The notes: a model not told the origin generated them from the letters alone. DNA of 33,488 bases from an uncultured Erysipelotrichaceae bacterium (GCA_902778375.1 CACYXJ010000022.1:1-33488); one strand, 5' to 3'. Shown: positions 14,836-23,176, numbered from the stretch's first letter. Program-made: numbers and translations.

Positions 14836-15153
14836 ATGAGTAAGGCGTCTAAACGCCAGAAACTTACTCAGGAAGAATTAAAAGAAGAGAATAAAAAACT
14901 GCGCCAGGAAATGGCACAGCGTGATTATTCATCCAAAGAGGATCAGCAGCGTATCGTTAATGTTCTGAGCACTCAGAACATCATCGCATACGTGATGGTC
15001 CTCTTTCTTCCTCCGGTAGGAGTCTGGTATATATGGACACGCAGAGAAAAGCTCCATCTGAATATCGAATCCGTACTGCTCTGGACATTTGTCGGGTCAG
15101 TCGTATTCTATGGATGGATCAAGCTGATCCTGCAGTGGACCGGCGTCATATAA
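14836..15153 (+). CDS. small membrane protein with charged N-terminal helix, unknown
   Basis: The 105-residue protein lies 23 bases after the PTS gene and is probably cotranscribed. Residues 1-45 are highly charged and look like a coiled coil (KLTQEELKEENKKLRQEM). Two hydrophobic segments follow (about 52-68 and 80-100), with WTRREK between them. I do not recognise the family. No Shine-Dalgarno precedes the ATG, and the short inverted repeat GCAGCT/AGCTGC around the PTS stop may affect its translation. A role with the PTS permease is suggested only by position. A terminator follows. Confidence 0.6.
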   Translation: MSKASKRQKLTQEELKEENKKLRQEMAQRDYSSKEDQQRIVNVLSTQNIIAYVMVLFLPPVGVWYIWTRREKLHLNIESVLLWTFVGSVVFYGWIKLILQWTGVI

Positions 15154-15169
15154 GAAATGACAGATCACT

Positions 15170-15205
15170 GAAGTCATGCATTGCATGGCTTCTTTTTCTT
15201 TTTGT
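15170..15205 (+). terminator. terminator of the PTS unit
   Basis: GAAGTCATGC (15170-15179) pairs with GCATGGCTTC (15183-15192) with one G-U and a three-base loop, then CTTTTTCTTTTT. The regulator gene begins 21 bases later. Confidence 0.85.
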
Positions 15206-15212
15206 TTTGATT

Positions 15213-15218
15213 TAAAAT
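15213..15218 (+). promoter_or_regulatory. -10 of rpiR-type regulator gene, apparently leaderless
   Basis: TAAAAT at 15213-15218 lies seven bases before the ATG at 15226 in an AT-rich stretch without any Shine-Dalgarno. The -35 is weak (TTCTTT at 15190-15195, 17 bases upstream). Confidence 0.4.
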
Positions 15219-15225
15219 TAATGTC

Positions 15226-16089
15226 ATGAGAATCGAAACAAAAATCCATGACAGAGAGATCTTCACACCGACAGAAAACCAGATCATTTCCTTTATCATG
15301 GATCATACCAGCCAGGTAATCGGAATGTCGCTGGAAGATCTTTCCAATCAGCTGTATGTGTCCAAATCCACAATTATCCGCTTCTGCAAGAAACTCGGAT
15401 TTGCCGGGCACAAGGAATTCTGTGTTCAGCTGGCAAGAGAACTGAATTCATTCATGGCCAGTGAATCGGAACTTGATCCTTCTTTTCCGTTTGAGCGGGA
15501 CGACAGCAACAGTGCTTTGGCGGAAAAAATCCTGGCATTGAAATTCAACAGTCTGAATGATACGTTTGCCGAACTGGATCAGGATGCGATTCATACTCTG
15601 GCAAAGGCAATCCATGAGCATCGCAGTGTCACGGTCTATACATCCGACGAGAATCGTTTTGCGGCATTTGAACTGGAATCACGGCTGGAAAACATCGGCT
15701 ACAATGTCAATGTCATCTATATTCAGAACAGCATGCTGAAAAGGGCGATGAGCCAGAAACCGGAATCAGCGGTGCTGTTTATTTCCTACGGACAGAGGGT
15801 GCCGGCCATGCCGCAGGCTGCCCGGATCCTGTCGGAAAAGAAAATCCCGGTCTTCCTGATCACCGGACCGACCAGAGGTCTTCTGGAAAAATACGCGGAA
15901 ACGATCATCCGCATCGGTTATTACGAACCTTCACCGAAAGTTGCGGCATTCGGGTCGTCCGCCGGCCTGTCGCTGATTCTCGATCTGCTTTACGGTTATC
16001 TGTTCGAGATGGATCACGACCATAATATCAATCTGGTGAAATCCGAGAGCGAATGGCAGAAAACTGAAAACATCGAACCGGAGCGATAA
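15226..16089 (+). CDS. MurR/RpiR family transcriptional regulator
   Basis: The 287-residue protein has an N-terminal HTH of the RpiR type (about 1-80, with MSLEDLSNQLYVSKSTIIRFCKKLGFAGHKEF) and a C-terminal SIS sugar-phosphate-binding domain (about 110-260, with SVTVYTSDENRFAAFELESRL and VLFISYGQ). RpiR regulators sense phosphosugars and control nearby sugar genes, so the adjacent PTS gene is the likely target. The paired dyads before that gene are its candidate sites. No matching dyad lies before rpiR itself, and no Shine-Dalgarno precedes the start. Confidence 0.9.
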   Translation: MRIETKIHDREIFTPTENQIISFIMDHTSQVIGMSLEDLSNQLYVSKSTIIRFCKKLGFAGHKEFCVQLARELNSFMASESELDPSFPFERDDSNSALAEKILALKFNSLNDTFAELDQDAIHTLAKAIHEHRSVTVYTSDENRFAAFELESRLENIGYNVNVIYIQNSMLKRAMSQKPESAVLFISYGQRVPAMPQAARILSEKKIPVFLITGPTRGLLEKYAETIIRIGYYEPSPKVAAFGSSAGLSLILDLLYGYLFEMDHDHNINLVKSESEWQKTENIEPER

Positions 16090-16094
16090 GGATA

Positions 16095-16123
16095 TTGGTT
16101 TTCGCCGTATTATCCTGTACAAT
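16095..16123 (+). promoter_or_regulatory. promoter of the HAD gene, apparently leaderless
   Basis: TTGGTT (16095-16100) and TACAAT (16118-16123) are separated by 17 bases. Two in-frame ATGs follow five and eight bases after the -10, with no Shine-Dalgarno. Confidence 0.55.
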
Positions 16124-16128
16124 ATCGG

Positions 16129-16791
16129 ATGATGATAAAAGCAGTTTTATTTGATATGGACGGTATTCTCTATGACAGTGAATACTTTTATATGAAAGGT
16201 ACCATCGAACAGATGAAGAGGCATGGCTATAAAGGCCCGGAAGAAAAGGTCTATGCCATCCTTGGGACTTCGATGGATGATACGTATCAGATCATGTATG
16301 ATCTTCTGGAGGGAACGGTTCCTCTGGAAACGATTCGGGAAACCAACGAGCGTTATTTTAATGTCGAGCATCCTCTGCATTTTAAGGAGATCATGTTTCC
16401 TGGTGTCAGGGAAGAACTTGTCAAAATGAAGGAGATGGGTCTGAAACTGGCGGTATGCTCGTCTTCGCCTCTCCCCCTGATCAGGTCGAGCCTGAAGGAA
16501 ATGGGAGTTGACGAACTCTTTGATTTCATGGAGTCGGGAGATAATGTCAGTCATCCGAAGCCGGCTCCGGATATCTACCTGCTGGCGCAGCAGGAACTTG
16601 GAATTGATAAAAGTGAGTGTATTGTCTATGAAGACAGTACATTGGGAATAGAGGCAGGACAGAGGGCAGGTATCTTTACCGTCGCCCGTGAGGACAAACG
16701 GTTCTTCCAGGACCAGAGTCATGCCGATTTGACAGTAAAAGATATCCAGTCACTGACCGGCTGGATCAGAAAGGAAAACAGCCATGCATGA
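16129..16791 (+). CDS. HAD-superfamily hydrolase, beta-phosphoglucomutase/phosphatase-like
   Basis: The 220-residue subfamily IA HAD protein has the catalytic motif FDMDGILYDSE (Asp 9 and 11), a helical cap, motif II VCSSS (about 110) and motif III/IV with HPKPAPDIYLLAQQELG and YEDSTLGIEAGQRAG. This matches sugar-phosphate phosphatases and beta-phosphoglucomutases. Location after the PTS/RpiR block suggests a phosphosugar substrate, but none is shown. ATG 16129 and ATG 16132 are both possible. It overlaps murA by eight bases. Confidence 0.85.
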   Translation: MMIKAVLFDMDGILYDSEYFYMKGTIEQMKRHGYKGPEEKVYAILGTSMDDTYQIMYDLLEGTVPLETIRETNERYFNVEHPLHFKEIMFPGVREELVKMKEMGLKLAVCSSSPLPLIRSSLKEMGVDELFDFMESGDNVSHPKPAPDIYLLAQQELGIDKSECIVYEDSTLGIEAGQRAGIFTVAREDKRFFQDQSHADLTVKDIQSLTGWIRKENSHA

Positions 16792-18049
16792 AGTCATGAA
16801 GATTGAGGGCGGTCATCTTCTGGAAGGTGAAGTCAGAATATCAGGAGCCAAAAACGCAACCGTCGCACTGATCCCCGCGGCAGTACTTGCCAACGGTCCG
16901 GTAACGATCGTCGGTATCCCGCAGATCGCGGATGTCGATGCCCTGTCGCGTATTCTCAGGATTCTGAATGTAGACGTCAATGAAGTCGCAGAAGATCATC
17001 TGATCATCAATCCCACACATATGAAAAATGTCGATCTCGATGACGACAGCGTGACAAAGCTCAGGGCTTCCTATTACTTCATGGGTGCGCTGCTCGGTAA
17101 ATACGGTTATGTGCGTATGAAGATGCCGGGCGGATGCTATCTCGGCCCACGCCCGATCGATCTGCATCTGAAGGGATTCGAGGCACTCGGCGCAACCGTC
17201 ACCTATGACAAGGGCTGCTACACGATCGAGGCGAAAGAACTGAAGGGAACAAAGATCTTCCTGGATATCGCCAGTGTCGGAGCGACAATCAACATCCTGA
17301 TGGCGGCAGTATATGCCAAGGGCAGGACTGTGATCGAGAATGCGGCGAAGGAACCGGAAATCATCGACGTCGCGACACTGCTCAATAAAATGGGAGCACG
17401 CATCCGCGGTGCCGGTACCAATGTCATTACAATCGACGGTGTCAACAGCCTGAGCGGATGTTTCCATGAAATCATCCCCGACCGTATCGAAGCCGGAACG
17501 TTCATCATTATCGCTGCCGCGGCTGCGAAAAAGATGACGATCAGGAATATCATCCCTCAGCATCTGGATGCCCTGCTTTCCAAACTGGAGGAAATGGGTG
17601 TGAAGATGGATGTCGGTGTCGACCAGCTGACGATCGAGCACACGGGAAACCTGAAAGGAATCGATGTCACAACCAAGCCATATCCGGGATTTGCGACCGA
17701 TCTGCAGCAGCCGCTGACAACGCTGCTGACGCAGGCTGAAGGAGAAAGCCATATCGTTGAAACGATTTATACGGAACGCTTCAAGCACTGTCTGGAACTG
17801 CAGAAAATGGGGGCTGACATCGAGCTGATGAACGGTGCGTCCCTGATTCACGGACCGACAAAACTCGACGGCTGCAAGGTTGCCGCGACCGATCTGCGCT
17901 GCGGTGCTGCGATGATCATTGCCGGACTGATTGCCGACGGTGTGACAGAAATCTCGAATGTCTACCACATCGACAGAGGTTACTCGGAAATCGACAGCAA
18001 GCTGAAGGCACTGGGTGCCAATATCTGGCGGGAAACTGTTGAAGATTAG
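16784..18049 (+). CDS. murA: UDP-N-acetylglucosamine 1-carboxyvinyltransferase
   Basis: The 421-residue enzyme transfers enolpyruvate from PEP to UDP-GlcNAc, the first committed step of peptidoglycan synthesis. The active-site Lys 23 in SGAKN and the catalytic Cys 118 in MPGGCYLGPRPIDLH are present; that Cys means normal fosfomycin sensitivity at this residue would be expected. Both halves of the inside-out alpha/beta fold are complete. AAAGGA lies nine bases before ATG 16784; a later ATG at 16796 is closer to the usual family N-terminus. Its place between fba and rpmE matches murAB (murZ) of Bacillus. No terminator follows. Confidence 0.96.
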   Translation: MHEVMKIEGGHLLEGEVRISGAKNATVALIPAAVLANGPVTIVGIPQIADVDALSRILRILNVDVNEVAEDHLIINPTHMKNVDLDDDSVTKLRASYYFMGALLGKYGYVRMKMPGGCYLGPRPIDLHLKGFEALGATVTYDKGCYTIEAKELKGTKIFLDIASVGATINILMAAVYAKGRTVIENAAKEPEIIDVATLLNKMGARIRGAGTNVITIDGVNSLSGCFHEIIPDRIEAGTFIIIAAAAAKKMTIRNIIPQHLDALLSKLEEMGVKMDVGVDQLTIEHTGNLKGIDVTTKPYPGFATDLQQPLTTLLTQAEGESHIVETIYTERFKHCLELQKMGADIELMNGASLIHGPTKLDGCKVAATDLRCGAAMIIAGLIADGVTEISNVYHIDRGYSEIDSKLKALGANIWRETVED

Positions 18050-18051
18050 TA

Positions 18052-18080
18052 TTGCAGGGAAAAATTGCTTGTGATACTAT
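18052..18080 (+). promoter_or_regulatory. promoter of rpmE
   Basis: TTGCAG (18052-18057) and the extended -10 TGATACTAT (hexamer 18075-18080) have a 17-base spacing. RNA would start near 18087, leaving a leader of about 52 bases. Confidence 0.65.
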
Positions 18081-18093
18081 AAATAAGCACTTT

Positions 18094-18119
18094 CTTTAAG
18101 CACGCATAGAGGCTTAAGG
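18094..18119 (+). promoter_or_regulatory. leader hairpin upstream of rpmE
   Basis: CTTTAAGC (18094-18101) pairs with GCTTAAGG (18112-18119), one G-U, around a ten-base loop. It lies in the leader just before the AGAAGGGAGA ribosome binding site. Structured L31 leaders that mediate autoregulation are known in several bacterial groups; whether this belongs to one of them cannot be told by eye. Confidence 0.4.
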
Positions 18120-18138
18120 CAGAAGGGAGATCGAACAT

Positions 18139-18342
18139 ATGAAGAAGAGTATTCACCCGAAGTACTACCAGTGCAAGGTAGTATGCACCAGCTGCGGATC
18201 TGAATTCATGACAGGTTCCACTCTGAAGGAAATCAAGGTTGACACCTGCTCAAACTGCCATCCGTTCTACACAGGACGTCAGAGATTCGCACAGGCACAG
18301 GGCCGCGTAGAAAAGTTCAATAAGAAATACGGACTTAAGTAA
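18139..18342 (+). CDS. rpmE: 50S ribosomal protein L31, zinc-binding type
   Basis: The 67-residue L31 starts [10 protein letters not shown] and has two CxxC pairs (CTSC near 16-19 and CSNC near 37-40), the zinc-containing form rather than the zinc-free paralogue. GGRQRF-type residues follow in [10 protein letters not shown]. The Shine-Dalgarno GAAGGGAG is strong. The gene has its own promoter and terminator. Confidence 0.96.
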   Translation: MKKSIHPKYYQCKVVCTSCGSEFMTGSTLKEIKVDTCSNCHPFYTGRQRFAQAQGRVEKFNKKYGLK

Positions 18343-18370
18343 GAAGGTGAAAACCTTCTTTTCTTTTTTC
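18341..18370 (+). terminator. intrinsic terminator of rpmE
   Basis: AAGAAGGT (18341-18348), GAAA tetraloop, ACCTTCTT (18353-18360), then a TTCTTTTTT tract. Confidence 0.92.
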
Positions 18371-18416
18371 CCATCCATGAATGTGTTAAAGTTAAAAAAG
18401 GTATCAGAGGAACACT

Positions 18417-19559
18417 ATGACACAGAAGAATAATAAAAAGACACTGGAAGAACTGCAGGCGGAGATTCAGGAAAAACTCGAAGGTGAAGACGAAGTCAGT
18501 CAGGACGATATTCTGGAGGAAGCGATCCGGAACGGTCTTTCGGCTGAAGACGAGGAAAAGCTCATGGAATGGCTGAGCGAGAAAGAGTTTTCGATCGATG
18601 ACGAAGCAGAAGAATCCGATGAAGAAACTGATGATGACAATGAAGATGAGGAAGCGGAAGAGGAGGAAACTGAGGACAGCGATTCCGGCCGTGACCCTTA
18701 CATCGAAAAGAACAAAAGCAAAACGCCTTCCGATTCTGTCCGTGTCTATCTGAAAGAAATCGGTGAAATTCCGCTGATGAGCGCGGAAGAGGAATATGAA
18801 ACCGCCAAAGCGGCGGCGGAAGGGGACCCGGATGCGAAGGAGCGCATGATTTCCAGCAATCTGCGTCTGGTCGTTTCCATTGCCAAGGACTATACCAACC
18901 GCGGACTGTCGCTGCAGGATCTCATCCAGGAAGGAAACCTCGGTCTGATTCACGCTGTCGATAAGTACGATTATTCCAAAGGCTTCCGTTTCAGCACCTA
19001 TGCGACCTGGTGGATCAAACAGGCAATCGCCCGGGCAATCGCCAACCAGTCCCGCGATATCCGTCTGCCGGTTCATCTGACAGAACAGATCAACCGCATC
19101 AACCGGGCTCAGAGAACGCTGATGCAGGAACTGGGACGTGATCCGACTGTGGAGGAAATCGCCGCTCAGTTTGAAGGCATGACACCGCAGCGGGTACAGG
19201 AACTGCAGAAACTTGCCCTGGATCCGGTTTCGCTCGAGACACCTGCCGGCGATGAAGAAACAAGCACACTCGGTGACTTTGTCCAGGATGAAAACGCGAT
19301 CAGTCCCGAGATGTATGCGGAAAACGAAGTGATCCGCGAACAGGTGGACAAGATGCTGAAGGAACTTCCGGAACGGGAAGAGCAGATTATCCGCATGCGG
19401 TTCGGTCTGGACGGAACCGGCCGGCAGAAAACGCTGGAGGAAGTCGGCCGCAACTGGAATGTGACCAGGGAAAGGATCCGGCAGCTGGAAGCCAAAGCCC
19501 TGCGCCGTCTGCAGATGCAGCTGAAGATGAAGAAAGAATACAGGGATCTGAAAGATTAA
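18417..19559 (+). CDS. rpoD: primary RNA polymerase sigma factor (sigma-70/sigma-A)
   Basis: The 380-residue sigma factor contains a short region 1.1-like helical part (about 1-58), an unusual run of nearly all Asp/Glu/Ser (about 58-98) and region 1.2 ([15 protein letters not shown]). Regions 2.1-2.4 include [24 protein letters not shown], then region 3, and region 4.2 reads [18 protein letters not shown]. Motifs are those of the housekeeping sigma, which reads TTGACA/TATAAT promoters like those marked here. CAGAGGAAC is the ribosome site. It heads a unit with prfA, prmC and the sortase rather than sitting after dnaG as in many Bacillota. Confidence 0.96.
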   Translation: MTQKNNKKTLEELQAEIQEKLEGEDEVSQDDILEEAIRNGLSAEDEEKLMEWLSEKEFSIDDEAEESDEETDDDNEDEEAEEEETEDSDSGRDPYIEKNKSKTPSDSVRVYLKEIGEIPLMSAEEEYETAKAAAEGDPDAKERMISSNLRLVVSIAKDYTNRGLSLQDLIQEGNLGLIHAVDKYDYSKGFRFSTYATWWIKQAIARAIANQSRDIRLPVHLTEQINRINRAQRTLMQELGRDPTVEEIAAQFEGMTPQRVQELQKLALDPVSLETPAGDEETSTLGDFVQDENAISPEMYAENEVIREQVDKMLKELPEREEQIIRMRFGLDGTGRQKTLEEVGRNWNVTRERIRQLEAKALRRLQMQLKMKKEYRDLKD

Positions 19560-19569
19560 AGGAGAAACT

Positions 19570-20646
19570 ATGGACGCTGTTCGAACAAAACTGCAGGAAA
19601 TCCAGGATCAGTATGATGCGATCAATGCCCTGCTTCTGGATGAGGAAGTTCTCAAGGATCCCGCGAAACTGACAAAACTGTCCAAGGAACAGGCACGGCT
19701 CAAGCAGTCGGTGGATGCCTGGCAGCGCCTGCAGGAACTGGATGAGAGAATTGCCCAGGCGGATGAAATGCTCAGGGAGCCGGATGAGGAACTGCGGGAA
19801 ATGGCCCGCATGGAAAAAGAAGAATGCGAGCCGCAGCGGGAAGAACTGCTGGAACACATCCAGCATCTGCTGATTCCCCGTGATCCGGATGATGATCATG
19901 ATGTCATCATGGAAATCCGCGGCGGTGCCGGCGGTGACGAGGGAAATATTTTCGCCGGTGATCTGTACAGAATGTATGTCAAATTTGCCGAAAGCCGGGG
20001 CTGGAAAGTCCAGGTCATGGAGGCCAACGTCAGCGAAGCCGGCGGTTATGCCCAGATCATCTTTTCCGTCAAGGGAACAGATGTCTACCGGGAACTGAAA
20101 TACGAATCCGGCGTACACCGGGTACAGCGCGTGCCGAAGACGGAATCCCAGGGACGTGTGCATACTTCCACCGCTACTGTGCTGTGCCAGCCGGAAGCGG
20201 AAGATGCGGATATCGAAATCGATCCCAAGGATCTGACAATCGAGACCCACCGGGCAAGCGGTGCCGGCGGCCAGCATATCAACAAGACTGACAGTGCCGT
20301 GCGCATCGTTCATGTGCCGACCGGCATTACTGTCAACTGTCAGGAAGGCCGCTCGCAGATCGAAAACAGGGAAACCGCGATGCGTCTGATCAGAGCCCGT
20401 GTCTATGAGGAATACAAACGCCGGAAAGAGGAAGAGGAAGGGAAAATCCGCCGTGCCAAGATCGGCACAGGTGACCGTTCGGAAAAGATCCGTACCTATA
20501 ACTATCCTCAGAACCGTGTGACCGATCATCGGATCGGTCTGACGATTACCCAGCTTGACCGTATTATGGAAGGCCGGTTGGATGCGGTGATCGAAGGACT
20601 TCTGGCCGAAGAAGAAAAGAGAAAACTGGAGGAAACACAGCTGTGA
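19570..20646 (+). CDS. prfA: peptide chain release factor 1
   Basis: The 358-residue RF1 ends translation at UAA and UAG. The codon-recognition tripeptide is PKT (189-191, within VQRVPKTESQGR), fitting the PxT pattern of RF1, and the catalytic GGQ is at 233-235 in GAGGQHINKTDSAVR. AAAGGAG lies seven bases before the ATG, ten bases after rpoD. It overlaps prmC, whose product methylates Gln 235. Confidence 0.97.
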   Translation: MDAVRTKLQEIQDQYDAINALLLDEEVLKDPAKLTKLSKEQARLKQSVDAWQRLQELDERIAQADEMLREPDEELREMARMEKEECEPQREELLEHIQHLLIPRDPDDDHDVIMEIRGGAGGDEGNIFAGDLYRMYVKFAESRGWKVQVMEANVSEAGGYAQIIFSVKGTDVYRELKYESGVHRVQRVPKTESQGRVHTSTATVLCQPEAEDADIEIDPKDLTIETHRASGAGGQHINKTDSAVRIVHVPTGITVNCQEGRSQIENRETAMRLIRARVYEEYKRRKEEEEGKIRRAKIGTGDRSEKIRTYNYPQNRVTDHRIGLTITQLDRIMEGRLDAVIEGLLAEEEKRKLEETQL

Positions 20647-21518
20647 CAACTTTTTCTGGTGCCGTCAGGGAATATGAAAAACTGTGCCGGAAGGCGGATG
20701 TTCCGGAAGAGACCGTCATGGCCTATCTGGTTGAACTGTCCCAGCGGGAACGCTATGACCTGTATGCGAATTTCAACGAAGAGATGCCTCTGGATCTGGA
20801 AAAGGAATTCGCAGCAGGAATGGAACGGATCCTGAACCAGGAACCGATGGCACATGTTCTTGGCTATTCCTGGTTTTACGGTTATAAGATGATTGTCAAC
20901 GAGGATGTTCTGATTCCCCGCAGTGAGACCGAAGAACTGTGCGTCGAGATTCTGAAGCGGATGGACCGCTGGTTCCTGGCGCAGGATGTGATCGAAACGG
21001 TCGATGTCGGCACCGGGTCGGGAGCAATCGCGGTGACGATTGCCAAAGAGGAACCGCGGGTGCACATGCGGGCGACGGACATCAGCGAAGCCGCGCTGGA
21101 AACTGCCCGCCGGAACGCGGAGATCAACGAAGCGGATATTGTCTTCAGTGCCGGTGACATGCTGGCACCGCTGATTGAGGAAGGTGTGAAGGTCGATGTT
21201 CTGATCTGCAATCCGCCGTATATCCCCGAAGATGAAGTCATGGAAAAATCGGTCGTGGATTTCGAACCGCATGTCGCTCTGTTCGGTGGATCAGACGGTC
21301 TGTATTTCTACCGCCGCATCTTTGCTGACTGCCGCAAGGTGCTCAAAGAGAAGGCCTTCATGGCTTTCGAAATGGGCTGGAACCAGCGCGAGGCAATGAG
21401 CAGACTTGTGGAAGAGACACTGCCGGAAGCACAATATGAAATCTTGAAGGACATGAACGGCAAGGACAGAATGCTGTTTGTGTATTTCAATCTTGATATG
21501 AAGGATATAGCATTATGA
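20643..21518 (+). CDS. prmC: release factor glutamine methyltransferase
   Basis: The 291-residue class I methyltransferase methylates the GGQ glutamine of release factors. The SAM site DVGTGSGAIAV (121-131) and the catalytic NPPY (190-193) are intact, with the helical N-terminal release-factor-binding domain. It starts with GTG at 20643, overlapping the prfA stop, after a GGAGGA site, so it is translationally coupled to prfA. The stop overlaps the sortase ATG by four bases. Confidence 0.95.
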   Translation: MTTFSGAVREYEKLCRKADVPEETVMAYLVELSQRERYDLYANFNEEMPLDLEKEFAAGMERILNQEPMAHVLGYSWFYGYKMIVNEDVLIPRSETEELCVEILKRMDRWFLAQDVIETVDVGTGSGAIAVTIAKEEPRVHMRATDISEAALETARRNAEINEADIVFSAGDMLAPLIEEGVKVDVLICNPPYIPEDEVMEKSVVDFEPHVALFGGSDGLYFYRRIFADCRKVLKEKAFMAFEMGWNQREAMSRLVEETLPEAQYEILKDMNGKDRMLFVYFNLDMKDIAL

Positions 21519-22459
21519 CCAAGAAAAAGAAACTGTCGAAAGCCGGAAAACTGATACTTGATGCGATCATTGTCATCGCCCTCGGCGTGGCGGGGTTTTC
21601 AGGCTACAAGCTGTTCAAGGAAACCGAAAAGTACAGAATTGCCCAGAATTCCTACAAGGATCTGAAAGAAGGTGTTCTGGTCAAGGCTGAAGACAGTGAT
21701 AAGAAAGTGATCGACTGGGCGGCGCTGCAGGCAGTCAATCCGGATATCGGTTTATGGATCGAGATGGAAGGATCGACGATCGACTATCCTGTCATTTATC
21801 AGAATGACAACGAGTTTTTTCTCCGTCATCTTCCGGATGGAACCTGGAATGAAGCCGGCACGGTTTTCGTGGACATGGAATGCGGCCGGGAACTGACCGA
21901 CAGGAATACAGTCTTTTACGGGCACCATATGCTGGATGATCCGCTGATGTTCGCCGAATTCGAAAACTTCAAGGATCAGGCATATGCTGACGCGCATAAG
22001 GAAATCAAAATCTATTCACCGGAAAATGAATGGGTCGTGTATCCGGTCGGCGGTTTCGTGACGACCGGAATGGATGACTATGTCAAAGTACAGTTTTCAT
22101 CCGATGAAGAATATCAGGAATATATCGATATGCTGAAGAGCCGCAGTGTCTTCTCCTCTGATGTCACATTGACAAAGGACGATCAGATGGCACTGATGTC
22201 GACCTGTTCCTATGATGTCTATGACGGCCGTTTTGTCCTTTTCGGAAAGGTCGTAAAGGTTACAAAGCCCGAAGACAAGCCGAAGGAGCCGGAACAGCCA
22301 AAGGAACCGGAGCCTGCGGAAGAACCTGAAACTGAGGAAGAACCGGAAGTGACGGAAGAGACAGAGGAAACAGAAGAGCAGGAATACTGGGAAGAACCTG
22401 TGTATGAAGAGCCGGTCTATTACGAAGAACAGGAATATACTGGAGAAGAAGGAGAGTGA
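21515..22459 (+). CDS. class B-like sortase with long acidic Pro/Glu C-terminal tail
   Basis: The 314-residue membrane-anchored transpeptidase has a basic N-terminus and one signal-anchor helix (about 12-33). The sortase barrel (about 65-250) holds the catalytic His 137 in FYGHHM, Cys 231 in MSTCSYD and Arg 239 in GRFVLFG. The TCSY and YGHHM forms resemble class B sortases. Residues about 251-314 are a low-complexity tail of Glu, Pro, Thr and later Tyr (repeats such as EEPVYEEPVYYEE), which sortases normally lack. No substrate with a sorting signal lies nearby. It is translated directly after prmC. Class B enzymes often anchor haem-uptake proteins or pilins, but the target here is unknown. 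Confidence 0.88.
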   Translation: MTKKKKLSKAGKLILDAIIVIALGVAGFSGYKLFKETEKYRIAQNSYKDLKEGVLVKAEDSDKKVIDWAALQAVNPDIGLWIEMEGSTIDYPVIYQNDNEFFLRHLPDGTWNEAGTVFVDMECGRELTDRNTVFYGHHMLDDPLMFAEFENFKDQAYADAHKEIKIYSPENEWVVYPVGGFVTTGMDDYVKVQFSSDEEYQEYIDMLKSRSVFSSDVTLTKDDQMALMSTCSYDVYDGRFVLFGKVVKVTKPEDKPKEPEQPKEPEPAEEPETEEEPEVTEETEETEEQEYWEEPVYEEPVYYEEQEYTGEEGE

Positions 22460-22474
22460 TTTCTCCTTCTTTTT
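22446..22474 (+). terminator. terminator overlapping the sortase stop codon
   Basis: AGAAGGAGA (22447-22455) pairs with TCTCCTTCT (22462-22470), a six-base loop between them that includes the stop codon, then TTTTT. It ends the rpoD-prfA-prmC-sortase transcript. Confidence 0.85.
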
Positions 22475-22513
22475 ATGTATAATAGGAAAAGTAAAAAAGA
22501 AAAGAGGTCATTT

Positions 22514-23173
22514 ATGTATACGATTCAGGATTTATATGATCTGGACCACACACTGGCTAAAGACTATCTGCAGCAGTTTACCTATCCATGGGAAGCTCTT
22601 GACGGCATCAAGGAGATGATCCTTGCCCTGGGCAAAACCCTCGATCCCCAGGAATATGAAGAAGTATCGGAAAATGTCTGGGTTCATAAGACAGCGACGG
22701 TATTCCCGTCTGCCTATCTTGGAGCACCGTGCATTATCGGACCGCGTACGGAAGTCAGACACTGCGCTTTCATCCGCAGCAGCGCTCTGGTAGGTGCTGA
22801 TTGTGTTGTCGGCAATTCCTGCGAGCTGAAGAATGTCATTCTCTTCGACCATGTGCAGACGCCGCATTATAACTATGTCGGCGATTCCATTCTTGGATAC
22901 TATTCCCATATGGGAGCTGGTTCCATAACATCCAATGTAAAATCCGACAAGCATCCGGTCGTGGTCCATGACCAGGAAGAAAACATTGACACCGGCCGTA
23001 AAAAGTTCGGTGCCATGCTCGGTGACCATGTCGAAGTCGGCTGCAACTCGGTTTTGAATCCGGGCACAGTCATCGGTCGCAACAGCCGCGTCTATCCGAC
23101 ATCCTGCGTGAGAAGGGTCGTACCGGCAGACAGCATCTATAAAAACAACGACGAAATCGTAAAACAGTACTAA
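22514..23173 (+). CDS. left-handed beta-helix (hexapeptide-repeat) protein, GlmU-C-terminal-like
   Basis: The 219-residue protein has an N-terminal helical part (about 1-55) and then hexapeptide-repeat coils (about 56-195: NVWVHKTATVFPSAYLGAPCIIGPRTEVRHCAFIRSS and so on). It resembles the acyltransferase half of GlmU without the pyrophosphorylase domain. Such proteins are often named UDP-N-acetylglucosamine pyrophosphorylase-related; the substrate is unknown. The start is ATG 22514, six bases after AAAGAGG. An earlier in-frame ATG at 22475 lies just after a terminator T run, upstream of this site, and overlaps a TATAAT (22478-22483) that is probably the promoter. Confidence 0.8.
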   Translation: MYTIQDLYDLDHTLAKDYLQQFTYPWEALDGIKEMILALGKTLDPQEYEEVSENVWVHKTATVFPSAYLGAPCIIGPRTEVRHCAFIRSSALVGADCVVGNSCELKNVILFDHVQTPHYNYVGDSILGYYSHMGAGSITSNVKSDKHPVVVHDQEENIDTGRKKFGAMLGDHVEVGCNSVLNPGTVIGRNSRVYPTSCVRRVVPADSIYKNNDEIVKQY

Positions 23174-23176
23174 AAA

